From: Thuidium tamariscinum
Taxonomy: Eukaryota > Streptophyta > Bryopsida > Hypnales > Thuidiaceae
Assembly (NCBI GenBank): GCA_947034885.2
Contig: OX344749.2
Span: forward strand, 36,537,682-36,601,681
DNA: 64,000 bases
Reading direction: 5' to 3'
Part shown: positions 11,000 to 23,119 of the stretch, in pieces
Numbering within the stretch: the stretch's first letter is position 1
How the letters are laid out: the number at the start of each line of letters is the position of its first letter
Made by a program: the position numbers and the translations under genes
Notes under the pieces: generated by a model
Seen by the model: the letters and a program-made list of their open reading frames with translations, nothing else
What the model was told of the DNA's origin: nothing
Databases searched by the model: none

Positions 11000-13900
11000 T
11001 GTTTGACAAAACAACCCTGATGACAATTAGCCTCTAATTCCTTTTAAGTTTTAAGTGTAAACTTGACCTAGCAAATTGCCTCTATTCTCACTACACAAGG
11101 CAATTAACAAAAATAAAAAATTTTGAGCGACTCACACTTCATCTCTGAAAAAGGTTGAAAAGAAAGTTCTTTGAAGCTTAAATACATTGAGCTTGCAATC
11201 AATGAAAAATTTTGCCTCAAACTTTTAGAAATATGTATTTGAACTAAATAACACTATTAAATCCAAAAACCAAAAAATGGACAATTTATGATTTTCAAAA
11301 TCATTGTAAAAATGAAAAACACTGGGATAAGTATGTATATACTCATTCAACTTGAGAAACACCACTCTCTTCTTTTGTACGAATTGATAATTGCTATGTC
11401 TCTAAACCAATGGTAAATGATGCATTGCCCCATTTGACAAACTTACAGCTTAAGACCTTTAATTCAACTTTACTTTGAGAAAAGATGAATAAAAGATTAA
11501 AAGTGTATATAGTGGGCGTAGATTAATACCTTTTCCTCAATATGGAATTCATGAATTATCTCTCAGGCTTGTATTGGTGTTCCTTTTAAGTCATTTTATT
11601 CTTTTTATATTATTTCTTAAGCTTTTATAGCTATTCATAATGTAAACTAAAAACTATTATAGCACGTGCCAACCAAAAACATTTGCAAACTATTGTTTTG
11701 TGTTAAATTTATTTAATTTCAATGTTCTACATATGCATAATGATTAAATGATAGATTCAAACAATGAATCATCTAAAGCAATTTAAATCTTGAACTTGTA
11801 AATTTTAAGTACAAGGATAGGTTAGAACTATTGATACCTATGTTTGTAAAGTATAAACACAACTTGCACATTAAATTTTTTTATATTTAATTATTTGTTG
11901 TTTCATTGTTTTCTTCTTCTTGAAAATTAATACTATAGTAAGATTCAATCTTCCAGCTCAACTCTTTTGTATTGTAGTGTTTATTTTTTATCAATGATAT
12001 TCTTTAGCTATAGCTTTAGTTTTAATTCTGGCCCTTTCAACAATACACAAATAGTAATACATCATGTGTCAATCCTAACTTAAATACTATAAAATGCTAT
12101 TGTTTGTCTAGTTGCTTTTGTAATGTATTTACACTCTTCTTAATATTCAATAGTTTAAAAATGTACAAAAATAAAACATTGTAGTGAAAACTAATCTCCA
12201 TAACTATTTTAAAAAATAAGATACTAAAAAAATATATACTTGTAACTTTTAATGTAAGAATATATTAGAAAAAAATTGGAAAGAGATAAATATACTTTGA
12301 TTCAATATTTTATTATCACACATGGTTATTATACATATACATAAAATGATCCCCCCCAAGATGTAACATTTCTATAGTATAAGCTCCAATACTCTATGAC
12401 TACTTTGACAATGAAAATTAAAGGGATTTTTTCATTATCCTTCATGTCTACTAGGTAGAAAACTCTCCCCTAAACATACTAATATTTTAGCAATTTACAT
12501 TCGAGTTACATGGTGTTATTTTTTTTTCATTTTAGAAAGATAACGGTAGATTTTAAGTGTGCAATAAATGGATAAAAGGAAATATAAGAAGAAATGCTAT
12601 TTTGAACACTTATTTTTAATTTCATTTCAACAAAAAAATTGCAAAAAATAAATCATTTAAATAACTATAGAGTATTATAACTTATAATGATAGTAACTTA
12701 TTTTTGTTGCTTTAAAGAGTTTGGATATTACTTATTCAACCTTGTTAGATAAGTACAATGTAGTAGTTTGTTGATCATGGTATATTGTGCTAACTAAATT
12801 ACTTTCTATGTGATATGATTTTTATGTCAATTTTGATTAGGAATAAGTAGTCATCAATGTAACATATTTTTTCAACCTTTTTCTCTTTCTATCTTTTGGT
12901 TTTAGTGCCATGGTGTGTGATTGAGCAATTTAGATGAATATTTTGGCTTATAAACAATATGCATTTCTCATCCAATATTGATTTTATTTTTTGTTTTAGC
13001 TAATCTAATTGTGAGAGTTTTACCTTCTAGTATTGCATATAGTCATATTAGTCACTTTTTTCTTTAAGATGAGCTCAAATTTCATATAATATATTGGAAT
13101 AGAAGCCTATCTACAATTAAAAAATTTGAATACTTATAGAAATCGCAATTTTATTCTAATTTATTATATCATTTCAATACCATCAAATTCAATATACAAC
13201 AATATAATTATTCATATTAATTTTTAGAGAAATTTAAAAAAAACAATCTTTAAATTTTTTTTCATTTAAGAAAAAGAATAGCAATAAAAAATGTGTTTAC
13301 ATAAATCTTTAGGTATTAATTATTATGCTAGTTTTTTTTATACAAGACACACACTAAGATTAAGCCTACCTTACAAAATTATTATATCAAAAATAGATAG
13401 AAGACTATTTTTCCTTCAAGTAAATCTTAGATTTCAGAAAAGCTTTATTCTATAAGTTCAAATGTCATGAACATTAATTTACTTCAATTGACAAAACATG
13501 TTACATATTCATCACTATAAATCCCACCAAAGAAGATTAAATAGATATTTGCGTCCATACTGCACAAAATGTATTTTTTTATATTGCACAAGACCAACCT
13601 TGTTTCCTATATAAGACCAATCTTATGACCAAACATAGTCAATATCACAATGTATTCAAAAGAGGCATACCACCCGTCCCCCTACATCCACCCCACACCT
13701 ACACCCCTATCCCGAAATTTCTTAGTTGTGATTTGTAGTATAAATTTTACATAATTCAATTCTTCAACCCCCAGGAACTCTTCTCTCATGAAAGACTCAA
13801 AAGGTGTCAAGTTGTGGCTTAAGCTATACATAATTAAAGCTACACAAATTTGAATGGTATTAATTTGACATGTAGACAATTTAATTTCACTATTACACCA

Positions 13901-14560
13901 ACCATTGAATGACTGTCAAGACAAATAATCCCTTACAAATTTAATGTAACTAGAGTGTTTGCTTCTTATAAAAAAAATTGACGAGCAATTCCTAAACTAC
14001 GGCACACTATTGTGTACCAAATTGATAAGAAGATGACTCGCCACTTGCAAGCCAATACTATAAATTGATTGCACCGCCTATGCAAACTACTTGACAATTT
14101 GCTACATTGCTCACCACTTATGAGCTAGCAAATTGACACAAATTATAATACACCAATAAGACACACAAATTGTTTTTTTATAAATATTTTTATTGATAAT
14201 ATTTATATACAAGTTCACTCAAGAAAACTATGACTCTAATTGCAATGGATATGTAAGAGAGAAAAGAGAAAATCAACTAGACTTAAAGTCAAGTGGGAGT
14301 AATAGAAAGACATGTCTATTCATTTAAGTTGTCTTACTTCAAATCTTTTCATTTAGCCTATTTGATATCTAATCTTGTAAATTGTCCTTTTATACCAATT
14401 ATCAGCCGATTTATCATGGTCTAATGGAAATACAATCTATTAGCTTTACCTATTTACACTAGAAAAAGCGAATAGACAATTGGAAAATTCATGTGACTAC
14501 ATGATTAAAAAGAAATTTAAAAATGAAAACCCCCCTTAATATTGTTGATTTAATACCAAA
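11000..14560. other. Long AT-rich stretch without recognisable genes
   Basis: No open frame with coding character was seen. The 65-codon minus frame at 13,682-13,879 is too short and featureless to call. No terminal repeats or RNA genes were seen. Confidence 0.45.
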
Positions 14561-14565
14561 TATAT

Positions 14566-14642
14566 ATTGATTATGGAATATGAAATATGGAATACAGAAT
14601 ACGGAATATGGAATACAAAATATGAAATATGAAATACATATT
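14566..14642 (+). repeat. Minisatellite of GAATAYG-type units
   Basis: About ten variants of an ATGGAATA / ATGAAATA / ACGGAATA unit run head to tail, followed by AATATCAATATTC-type inverted words. Confidence 0.75.
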
Positions 14643-16050
14643 CAATATCAATATTCAATATGTACAGAATATTAAATACATTGATATAATCCATGTCGTT
14701 TGGTGAACAAACTGCTCATCAAATATACAAGTATGCATGTATTTGTATTAATAACATAAAAAAATTTAAGTGGATGGAGTAATAAGTTAAAAAATCAACA
14801 TCATTGAATTAACACTTAGTTATTGCCACTCAAAATTAGTGCAATTTTGTAACTTTTAGTTAAAAAAAATTTATTCAAGTTTTTCAAATTCATATTTCAT
14901 TTTCATTTTTTGTTTTACTATACCTATTCAATTACTTTATTAGCTTATTCCGTTTACAACTCCAACTAGCTTATCAAATAAATAATACTTAAGTCTAATA
15001 AATTTTCATTTTCATTTTAAATTTTAGAACTTTAGAATACATACTTTGTTTGTATTCTTTCAATTCTCCATGTAGGTTTAATTATACTATATTTGAATAA
15101 ATTTAAGATTAATACATACATTTAGTTATTAGAAATTTTATCATAACTATATTATTCTAGTTCATTTACAAAAACTACAAGCTAAAACTATTCTTAGAAA
15201 AATTTCTATGAAAACATTAATTTAAAAGCTTATACATGCTATAAACTATATAATTGTATTTATAATTTTAAATCTTCAATGTAATGTAATGAAATCTTGA
15301 CAAATTGAAAGATCTTAGAAATGGTAAAAATTTACAATATGATATTATTGTAAGTGATTTAATATTATTGTTACATAAGAAGTGTGATATAGGGATTAAT
15401 ATTATAAGGATTATTTTGATAACAAATCTATAAATAACAAAATTACATAAATAAAGACTAATAAATACTATAATTTATTATATGATTTTTTTTCTTTTTG
15501 TACTTACATGTGAAAGTGCTTTCACTGATAATTTAAAAATCATCATCTATCAATTGAGAGAAGTATTTTTTTTCAATGTATGGCAAAAAATTTGAGAATT
15601 GAGAAAAATATGAATTAAAGATAATGAAACAATTGATAAATAATATGAAAGAAATTTTACATCAAAGTTTATTAAATATTCAAATATATTTATTTTAATA
15701 TTTATTTTAATATTTATTTTAAAAAATTGAAATATAAAAACTAGATTTTATTTATTGAATATAATTCTTAAATATTGGTGCCTTGACAATTAGGAATTAA
15801 TGTTTATACCATACAATTCGAATCAAGCGAATAATAAGTCATTTGCCAATACTCACCCTAAGATTTGACAAATGAGTGATTGTTCACCTTATCTAAGCCG
15901 TGCATCTTGTTGAATACTTTTTATGCATTTGCCTTATCTAACAGTCTACATCTGAGTAAACTATAACCCATTCACACAATCTAAAAATGATGATTAGATA
16001 CACAACTTATTATTTGCCCAATTTGTATTGTATAATGAGGTGAATATGGT
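14643..16050. other. AT-rich stretch with a short tandem repeat
   Basis: About three copies of ATTTATTTTAAT lie near 15,683-15,722. Nothing else was recognised. Confidence 0.5.
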
Positions 16051-16059
16051 CGAGGCGTT

Positions 16060-16447
16060 TGCTACTTATAAGAGAGGAAGTTGAGTGTTCACCTCTCACT
16101 TTTGTTTTCTCCCTTGCATTGTATGAGAGTAAAGTAAAAAGCTTAATGGTTTATTCTCTATTACCTCATTTTTTTTGAAAAGTAAGAGTGAAATTATTGA
16201 GATCCTTTCTTATCATTTTTTTGGGTGTGATAAATTTAAATTTAGATTTGCATCAAACAGCAACTCATCATTTAAGTATTGAAGTACTTGTTAATATCAT
16301 AAATTCATCATGATAATGAGATCAAAGAAGGTTATGAAGAAGAAAGATATGGTGTTAAACATTGAAATAGCTAAGGAACTACCTTTTAATGCAAGGTTGC
16401 TATTTTGTGAGCTTGTGAGCTTGAACTTGTGGGCATATAATTTTTGA
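16060..16447 (+). pseudogene. Duplicated gene-start fragment, copy 1
   Basis: A block with a TATA-like CTTATAAG near 16,067, a leader and an ATG at 16,310 matches 26,690-27,120. The short frame (45 codons, 16,310-16,447) begins M-I-M-R-S-K-K, then a lysine-rich stretch MKKKDMV, then NIEIAKELPF. The first ~26 codons align with the second copy without an indel. After that the copies diverge completely, as expected if only a first exon was kept. A normal protein would be longer, so this is probably the 5' part of a gene copied without its body. I do not recognise the protein. Confidence 0.45.
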
Positions 16448-17159
16448 AAGATTTCATCTAAAATTTATATTTAAAATTTACTATTTTTAGTTAATTTTAG
16501 TACCTATTATTATGGACCTATTACTTTAGTCCCTTAAACAACCTTGATGTGATACTTATTGGAATTTGTTAAATTTCAAGAAGAAAAAAAATTGATAATT
16601 AAAGTGAGAGCACTCAAAAATGTTTGTTTAAGAAATTCATCATAGTTGAAGGTACCTTTTGTAAAATTGATATTTTTCTTGTATTATCAAGAGAAATGAA
16701 TGAATATTAAAAATAAAATAAAATTTTCAGACATAGTATGTAATTTCTATGATTTTTCAAAGTATTGGCTACTTAGACCATTGAAATTGTCACATAGATG
16801 CAACCAAATTTGTACACTGCAAAAATCAGCTGTCAACGAATGAAAGTGAAGTACATGTTATATAAATATATCAACAACTCAACATTAAACATGTAAAAGA
16901 CACATTCACCAAAGTCTACGGACGTAATTGGATGTGTGTAAAGACAATGACCAATTTTGTATGCTCCCACTTTAATTAGTACTTTTTTTATTTTGAAATT
17001 AAGTGAGGTCATTCTAATGGGATTTAAATTTTTATGATGAATCTCGGCAACAAAGAGAGTCCCAGCCGTAATAATAAATAAATAATTTTTTTTTAAAGTT
17101 CTCTTCAAATGCATGATTATTGACATGTATTAAGACAAAAAAAAATTTAGGACTAATTT
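16448..17159. other. AT-rich stretch, nothing recognised
   Basis: The 97-codon minus frame at 16,833-17,126 has no motif I can name and no neighbour to support it. Confidence 0.4.
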
Positions 17160-17583
17160 TAGAAGATTACAATACAATTAATTTCAAAAATAAAAGATTT
17201 TAATATCCTAAAAACCATACCTACCTACAAACTAAAATTGCTCATAACTTTTGACTCCTCAATCCAAATGGGATGAAACAAAGCTTCCCATGTCTCTAAA
17301 AACCTAATGATTCAATTTGAAATTTCACTTTGTAAAAAAAAGTTTTTTTTAAAGAAGTTTTTTCAGCTGCCCGAGCTGCCCTCCAAGTAAAGAAAACAAC
17401 ATATCATGCCATAACTTTTTAATCACAAAGTCAAAAGTTATGAAAATTGTTGGGACTTAAAGCTACTCCTTGGGCACATCTTGTGTAAAAATTTCAAAGA
17501 AAAAAAATAAAAATTCCATTCGTAGTGAACTGCCCAAAAAATTTATAATGCCAAAAAATGCACCTCAAGGCTTTAGGGGTTAA
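17160..17583 (-). mobile_element. TTAA-flanked element, truncated copy B
   Basis: The right ~400 bp matches copy A in the same inverted orientation: CAAAGCTTCCCATGT, GTTATGAAAATTGTTGGG, the TGCCC words and the end CTTTAGGGG-TTAA. The other end is missing; the left boundary is approximate. Confidence 0.7.
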
Positions 17584-17750
17584 GAGAAGGAGATTCTCCT
17601 CCTTCCTTATCTTTTGTTGTGTTTGAGTGTAGTGTACTGTAGTGTTTTGAACCGAGATTTCAATTGTAAACTACATTTTATGATAGACAAATTTAAATGC
17701 AAAAATTAATTCATTTATACATTTTGATTTTGTGCTTCTTTTGATGGCAG

Positions 17751-18239
17751 TTACACTTTATTTGAACTTTGTATGTAAAAGTTGTGAATGAGTGAATATG
17801 TAAAAAGTGGTTTATTACTACCTAAATAAAAGAACAAAGGCTTTGTACCTCTACTAAAGTAAAATTTAGAGAAAGTGTAGATATTATTGTTAACTTTCAA
17901 AAAAGATATGACAATTGGTATTAACATTTGTAAATCAAAAGTTATAGGTAGTGAAGTGAAGTAATGCAAAATGACCTTTAAAAACTTAAGTCTTAGATTT
18001 TGAGTGTCATAAAATGTGAAACATTTGGATTTTGAATTTTGAATTTGGTAAAGATCTTTATGACATTCTAAGCTTTTCAAAAACTCAATATTCAAGTGAT
18101 GTGAAACGTTTTTGTGTATTTTATAGCTTATGAAGTGAATGTATATTGAGCTGCTAAGGAATTTTGGAGTACCAACTTTGAAGGACCATAAAAAAATGTT
18201 TTCTAAGTTCATTTTTGTTGAAATTTGAAAAGAATACAA
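17751..18239 (-). CDS. Unrecognised 162-codon open frame
   Basis: This is the longest open frame in the window. The ATG at 18,239 opens a frame rich in F, I, S, L, K and Y, without a recognisable domain, signal peptide or zinc-binding motif. In sequence this A+T-rich, 162 codons without a stop is unusual. However, the composition is what a T-rich strand gives by chance, and there is no supporting neighbour. It lies next to truncated TTAA copy B. It could be an element's coding relic, a lineage-specific gene or chance. Confidence 0.2.
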   Translation of the reverse strand: MYSFQISTKMNLENIFLWSFKVGTPKFLSSSIYIHFISYKIHKNVSHHLNIEFLKSLECHKDLYQIQNSKSKCFTFYDTQNLRLKFLKVILHYFTSLPITFDLQMLIPIVISFLKVNNNIYTFSKFYFSRGTKPLFFYLGSNKPLFTYSLIHNFYIQSSNKV

Positions 18240-19218
18240 ATGATGTTATTAGTTTTTTTAAGAAACTATAATAATTTTGATTTAGAATTGTGGGCTGTCC
18301 ATGGCATTTATTTTAGTGTTGTCTCTATACTCAAGGATTTCACAAACTTATGGTTTTGAATTTCTACTTTTATTTAAACCACAAAATTCTCATACATAAT
18401 ATATAGAACTTTACATATGGTTTGGCATACATTTATTATATAATTATACATATATGATGTGTGCATGTATTTTATACATGTATTATATGATTATATGTAT
18501 ATGATTTGTATATATATTTCATATATATTTCATATATAATATATACACTTATTTGTACTTGATTACAAATTTTTGTTCTTTCAAACTTTCCATATCCAAA
18601 ACTAAATTAAATTGAGAATCTTCATTTTCTGAATCTTGCTGTGATAGTTCTTTAGCTTCTAATTCTTCAGCTTTCAAACATTTTTTTATCTTCATGCTTT
18701 TTTTAGAATAAAGACCTCATTTACCTCCAATGGTTTACAAAAAAATTCTCTACATGTTCTAGCTCTCTCCACACTTGAAGGGTCTTTGAGATCAAAATTA
18801 TAATTCAAACTTTCTTGTAAAACCGACAAAACCTTCTTCTCCACTCCTAAGTGCAAATCCATAAGTTACTTCAAATGACACCCCAAAAAAAATTCAAAAT
18901 GTTTCGTTGAAGACAAATACAAGAATTCACAAGTATTTCAAAAAAGTTTAACTTTAACAATTGTTTATTTACTTCAATTAAATCATCCCCTAATGAAAAA
19001 ATAGATTTAGTTTCTCTTTTAGCCTTTTTTTAAAATGTTTGAAATTAAAAAAAACTTTTTTTTCTACACAACATACAAAAGTAGCATAAAACATACAAAA
19101 GTGGCATCAAGCATAAGACACTATTTCGATTTGGATAGTTATAGATAATCACAGAGATAAACCCACCAATGCAAAAAGTACAACGGAAGCATAAATAAAT
19201 ACATATTAAAACAATTAA
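18240..19218. other. AT-rich stretch, nothing recognised
   Basis: Contains TATATGATTATATG-type low-complexity sequence near 18,420-18,545. No gene was seen. Confidence 0.5.

Positions 19219-19271
<53 letters not shown>
19219..19271. repeat. (TA)n microsatellite
   Basis: About 26 TA units, followed by a short CT-rich tract. Confidence 0.95.
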
Positions 19272-19273
<2 letters not shown>

Positions 19274-19408
19274 CTCTCTCTCTATATATATATTTCTATA
19301 TGTACATTTAATTCTACTCAATATTTATATTTGTATTATACGTGATGGCTCATTCATCTTATATATGAACAAATATTCAAGCATTCAAATTATTCAATAT
19401 TTTCATAT

Positions 19409-19638
19409 AATATTTTCTATTACTTATTGCATTTGATAACTCCTATGCATTGAGTCAATTATGGGAACAATTAGAATTCACGTATTTTGTCAAAGACATC
19501 CATAATATCGATGCTTCTACGATAGTACGATTATTTCACCTATCCTTGCTAGAATTGATCGCAAGTAGAGACTTCGTACTTTCTGAGGGCAATTTTCTCA
19601 GCTATGACATTGGTCAACCCATCAGCAAATTATAAATT
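19409..19638 (+). pseudogene. Unrecognised coding-like exon
   Basis: An open stretch ending in a stop at 19,636 has protein-like codon variety. Its words include SQLWEQLEFTYF, IDASTIVRLFHLS and ASRDFVLSEGN. Base composition shifts here relative to the flanks. There is no clear start codon of its own, so it is probably an internal or last exon or a fragment. I do not recognise the family. It might equally come from a host gene or an old mobile element. Confidence 0.3.
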
Positions 19639-20270
19639 TTTATTAAAATTCAATGTCGGTATTGATTTTAATAATCAGAAATGTCGAAATGTTGGAATGT
19701 TTTCAAACTTGACAACACTCTTTTTTTATTTATAAAATACTATTCTAAGTTTTAGTGAGATTTTACCACAATATTTATAATTTTAAAGAATTTACAAATA
19801 TGTTTATAAGTGATTGACTTTCCATTGAATTAATGTGAAAATTTTCAAAAATCATAAATATTTTGAGTAAGTTCTAAGACACTCTTAGAATCTAAGTGCA
19901 AGATCCATGCTTACTTTGCACTTGTCTAAATATAGTAATTTTGAAATAATTTCTATTGAAAAGATAAATTATTTTTGATATTACAGAATCTTTGTTAATT
20001 GGCTTCTATATCAATCTTCTAACATGCTTTAACTTTGAAAGCTCCTTTCAGTATGCTCCAATCACCTTTTCCTCCATCTCGTTGAAATACAACTTCAAAT
20101 CTTAAAGTTATTTACAGTACTTTGATTAACAAATTCAAAATTTTTACAAATTAAATTTTGATCCATTTGACTCTTTAAATTTAAAATAGACTTTAATACA
20201 TAGCCAAATTGTCATAAGTACTTTTACAAATTCAATTTTGTATAGACAAGACATTGAGATTAACTAACTC

Positions 20271-20486
20271 TCACATCCTTACTTCTCTTGCAATTGCTAG
20301 TCCTTTAGTGATGTTTTCAAAACACCCTTCAAAAATCATTTGATGACATCTAAAAAATATAAATTTAAACTCCATAATGATAACCAAAGCCCTTGTATTC
20401 AATTGTATGGTTGCCAATGCAATTTGATGAATACTTGAATTTACAAACTTTGCATGTATTTGAACACGACGCTCAGAACACATCAT
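20271..20486 (-). CDS. Unrecognised 71-codon open frame
   Basis: An ATG at 20,486 starts a frame with MMCSERRVQIHAKF, then HQIALATIQLNTRAL, and ends AIAREVRM. Codon use is more protein-like than in most frames here. No domain was recognised. It may be a single exon or a fragment. Nothing nearby supports an operon-like or multi-exon context. Confidence 0.25.
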   Translation of the reverse strand: MMCSERRVQIHAKFVNSSIHQIALATIQLNTRALVIIMEFKFIFFRCHQMIFEGCFENITKGLAIAREVRM

Positions 20487-20499
20487 TTTGATGTCGATG

Positions 20500-21720
20500 A
20501 TTGATTTGAGATAATGACAGCTCCTAATTGTCAGAGTCTTGTGAATCCATCACTACAAATTTACTATAGCTCAAACAAATACTAACTCAAAATATATAAT
20601 GACAACAATGCCACTTAGCTACTTCCATACACTTTCTAATAACTTCTTCAAGAAGTTAAGAACAAAGTTTCATTAATCTATCGAACAATTAATTAACAGT
20701 AGTATAAAATTATCACAGAATCAATAGTAAGCACTACGTTGCAAATTTGGTTGCCTAACAGAGTTCCCCATTAGTTGTCAACCAATTCCAGGGTCAAAAC
20801 CCGTTAGACTCGTTGATTCACTTTGAGAAGTTGCAACTTGGTACCTTTAATAAAAGCACAAAATAAATAGTTAGCAGGCCACCTACTTTCCTTGAGCTAA
20901 ATGACAATATACATTACATCCAAACCATGGATCTTTTCATGACCAATCATTTTTTTTTCTAAATTTATTGAATAAAACAAATTAACGATAAAACAAATAT
21001 CTACATGATGGAAATATTTCCATTATGACATCATCATACCAAGAACTAACAATGTCTAATTGGAACAAATATGAGATTATTCTTTACTCCCACAAATAAA
21101 CCAAACAACCCTAACTAAACAAATTCTTTGAAAAATGCTAATTCTAAAAGTTAAAATTTTTATTTTAAAAAAAAATTTACCATAAGTGGATTTTAGTATT
21201 TTTATGCCTACAAACAGCCTAAGAAGTAGAGGTTAGAAGATTTAGTGTAGGAATTGAGGTCTTTTAAGTGCAATGGTATAAATAATTTTTTATTTCGAGT
21301 TGTTCCCCAAAAGATAAAAAGGGTCGACTCTTAACTTGATTTTTTTCTTATCGTGATTAGTAGTAATTCAAAGTTAACTTCACAAATATCTTTTGAAAAA
21401 TCAAAAATCAACTTTGATTAAGATCTTATTTCTTACATGATAAGCGAAATTTCAGTTAAGAAAAAACAATTTGAAAATATCTTTGGATTAATCAATAAAT
21501 ATCTAGATTAATTAGCATTCTTTTCAAAATATCTTTGGAAAAAAATCGTAGATTAAATTTGACCAAAATTTATTAGCTAAATAGAGAAGATTTTAGAATT
21601 TCTTTTCAGTAAATCAAAACCTTTTTAAAATTTAGAAAATCAACTTTAAGGTAGTTTAACAAATATTTAGAGATTGAAAGTGAAATCTTTTCTATTGACA
21701 ACTTATTGAAGGAGGCTTAG
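20500..21720. other. AT-rich stretch, nothing recognised
   Basis: No gene was seen. CCATTAGTTGTC near 20,769 echoes the short repeat at 2,030-2,085. Confidence 0.45.
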
Positions 21721-21726
21721 GTTGAG

Positions 21727-21765
21727 TATAAAAAGCCTTCCCTTGAGGTTATCACTTGTCAGTGC
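21727..21765 (+). promoter_or_regulatory. Possible TATA-type core promoter
   Basis: TATAAAAAG at 21,727-21,735 is followed about 25-30 bp later by TTATCACTTG, a plausible initiation region. No gene can be tied to it; the 65-codon frame at 21,756-21,953 is unremarkable. Confidence 0.3.
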
Positions 21766-21959
21766 CCTCATTTTTTTGTACTGATACTTTGCTTTCATTT
21801 CATTTGTTTTTATACTACCGGTATAGTCGGAACACTAATTATACCTACATTTTGGCCAATTTTTGTTTTAATTATTTGTTTATATACCTTGAAGGAATAG
21901 AGGGTCCTTTTAAAGTGATTTTTATTTGCTTATTGATGAATTTTAAAGGTTAAACTTTA

Positions 21960-22840
21960 ATATTCTTCTATTTTTTCATATTTGAAATAACATTAGTACT
22001 ATTACACTTAAAGTAGTAAATCTTGACTTTGCCAAAAGTGTATTAGATTAATTCTAATTCGACATTTGTTGTACAACAAAAATTGGGATTTTAATTGCTC
22101 ATATTCAATTAAACACTTTCATGTATACCTCACTTAGCAATTAAATTAAGATTTTTCTTGAAATCTTGAGATATTAGTTCTAATTTTTAATTAAACAATG
22201 TTTTGTGTACCTCCTTTAGAATTTAAATTCTTTAAGATACCTTTATCGTGAGTTTGTGACCAATAGATAACATATGCCTAAGCCCTAAGGTCGATCTTGC
22301 ACGGTGAAGCTTAAGCTTTTAAAGTTTCAATTTTTTTTGGAATCATTTATGCCTTATCAAGTCACCCCTTATGACAAAGCTTTGACTTTTAAAGTTTGAA
22401 ATTGACAAAATAATTCTAATTAGAGGCTTATCTAAAACTCTCAACTCAATTGATATTTTGTTCTTTCTTTTTCTTTGGAACATGTGTTGAACCACACTTC
22501 GTTTTCAAAATTTGTCTTTCCTTGTGTAAGTTTTGTTAAGCTGATAGTTTTATTCCAAAAAATCATAAAGATATTTAGACTTTAATTCCCTTAATTAAAA
22601 GATAATTTCTAAATTTTTCCAAAAATTTATTAAGCTTGGAATTTATTTATAATAAGTCCTTAAGTCATTAAAAGTTTCTTAAATTCTTTAAAGGAAGAAA
22701 TTAGTCTAGTAAGTACTTGTTTTGTTTCGAATTATGAAAATTTCAAATTCCAACCCTATCGATCCAAGCCAGTATATAATACAAGTTAAGAACTAGGTAG
22801 TTGAAACCTTAGTGTTGAACAAATAGTCAACAAATGAACG
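21960..22840. other. AT-rich stretch, nothing recognised
   Basis: No sustained frame or repeat boundary was seen. Confidence 0.45.
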
Positions 22841-22844
22841 GTTG

Positions 22845-23110
22845 TGAAAAATGGGTCTATCGCACATTGCCATGTATCAAATCATGGTAGGAACTATGAT
22901 GAGGCCGCATTAAGGATTGGGTGAATTCAAAGATGCCACATTGTTCCGAAGGAGAGAAAAATGGGGGGTTGAGCAATAGGCCAAGGTGATCAAAGCAAGT
23001 CAAGAATGCACTAAGGTAGCCAAAGGATCAAAGCGAGTTAGAACTGAACAAAGTGGCTAAAGTATAGTAGTATACTTCAATGCATAGTGCAAAGAAAGTC
23101 CAATACACCA
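22845..23110 (+). other. G+C-richer coding-like relic, unrecognised
   Basis: This purine-rich patch has a higher G+C content than its flanks. It reads as short charged peptide stretches, for example FKDATLFRRR and KVAKGSKRV. It looks like decayed coding sequence. It may come from an old mobile element or a host gene; I cannot tell which. Confidence 0.25.
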
Positions 23111-23119
23111 AGGTGATTG

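Noticed and set aside
13682-13879. 65-codon minus frame as a gene
   Set aside because: It has no motif, neighbour or conserved copy, and the length is within chance for this many frames.
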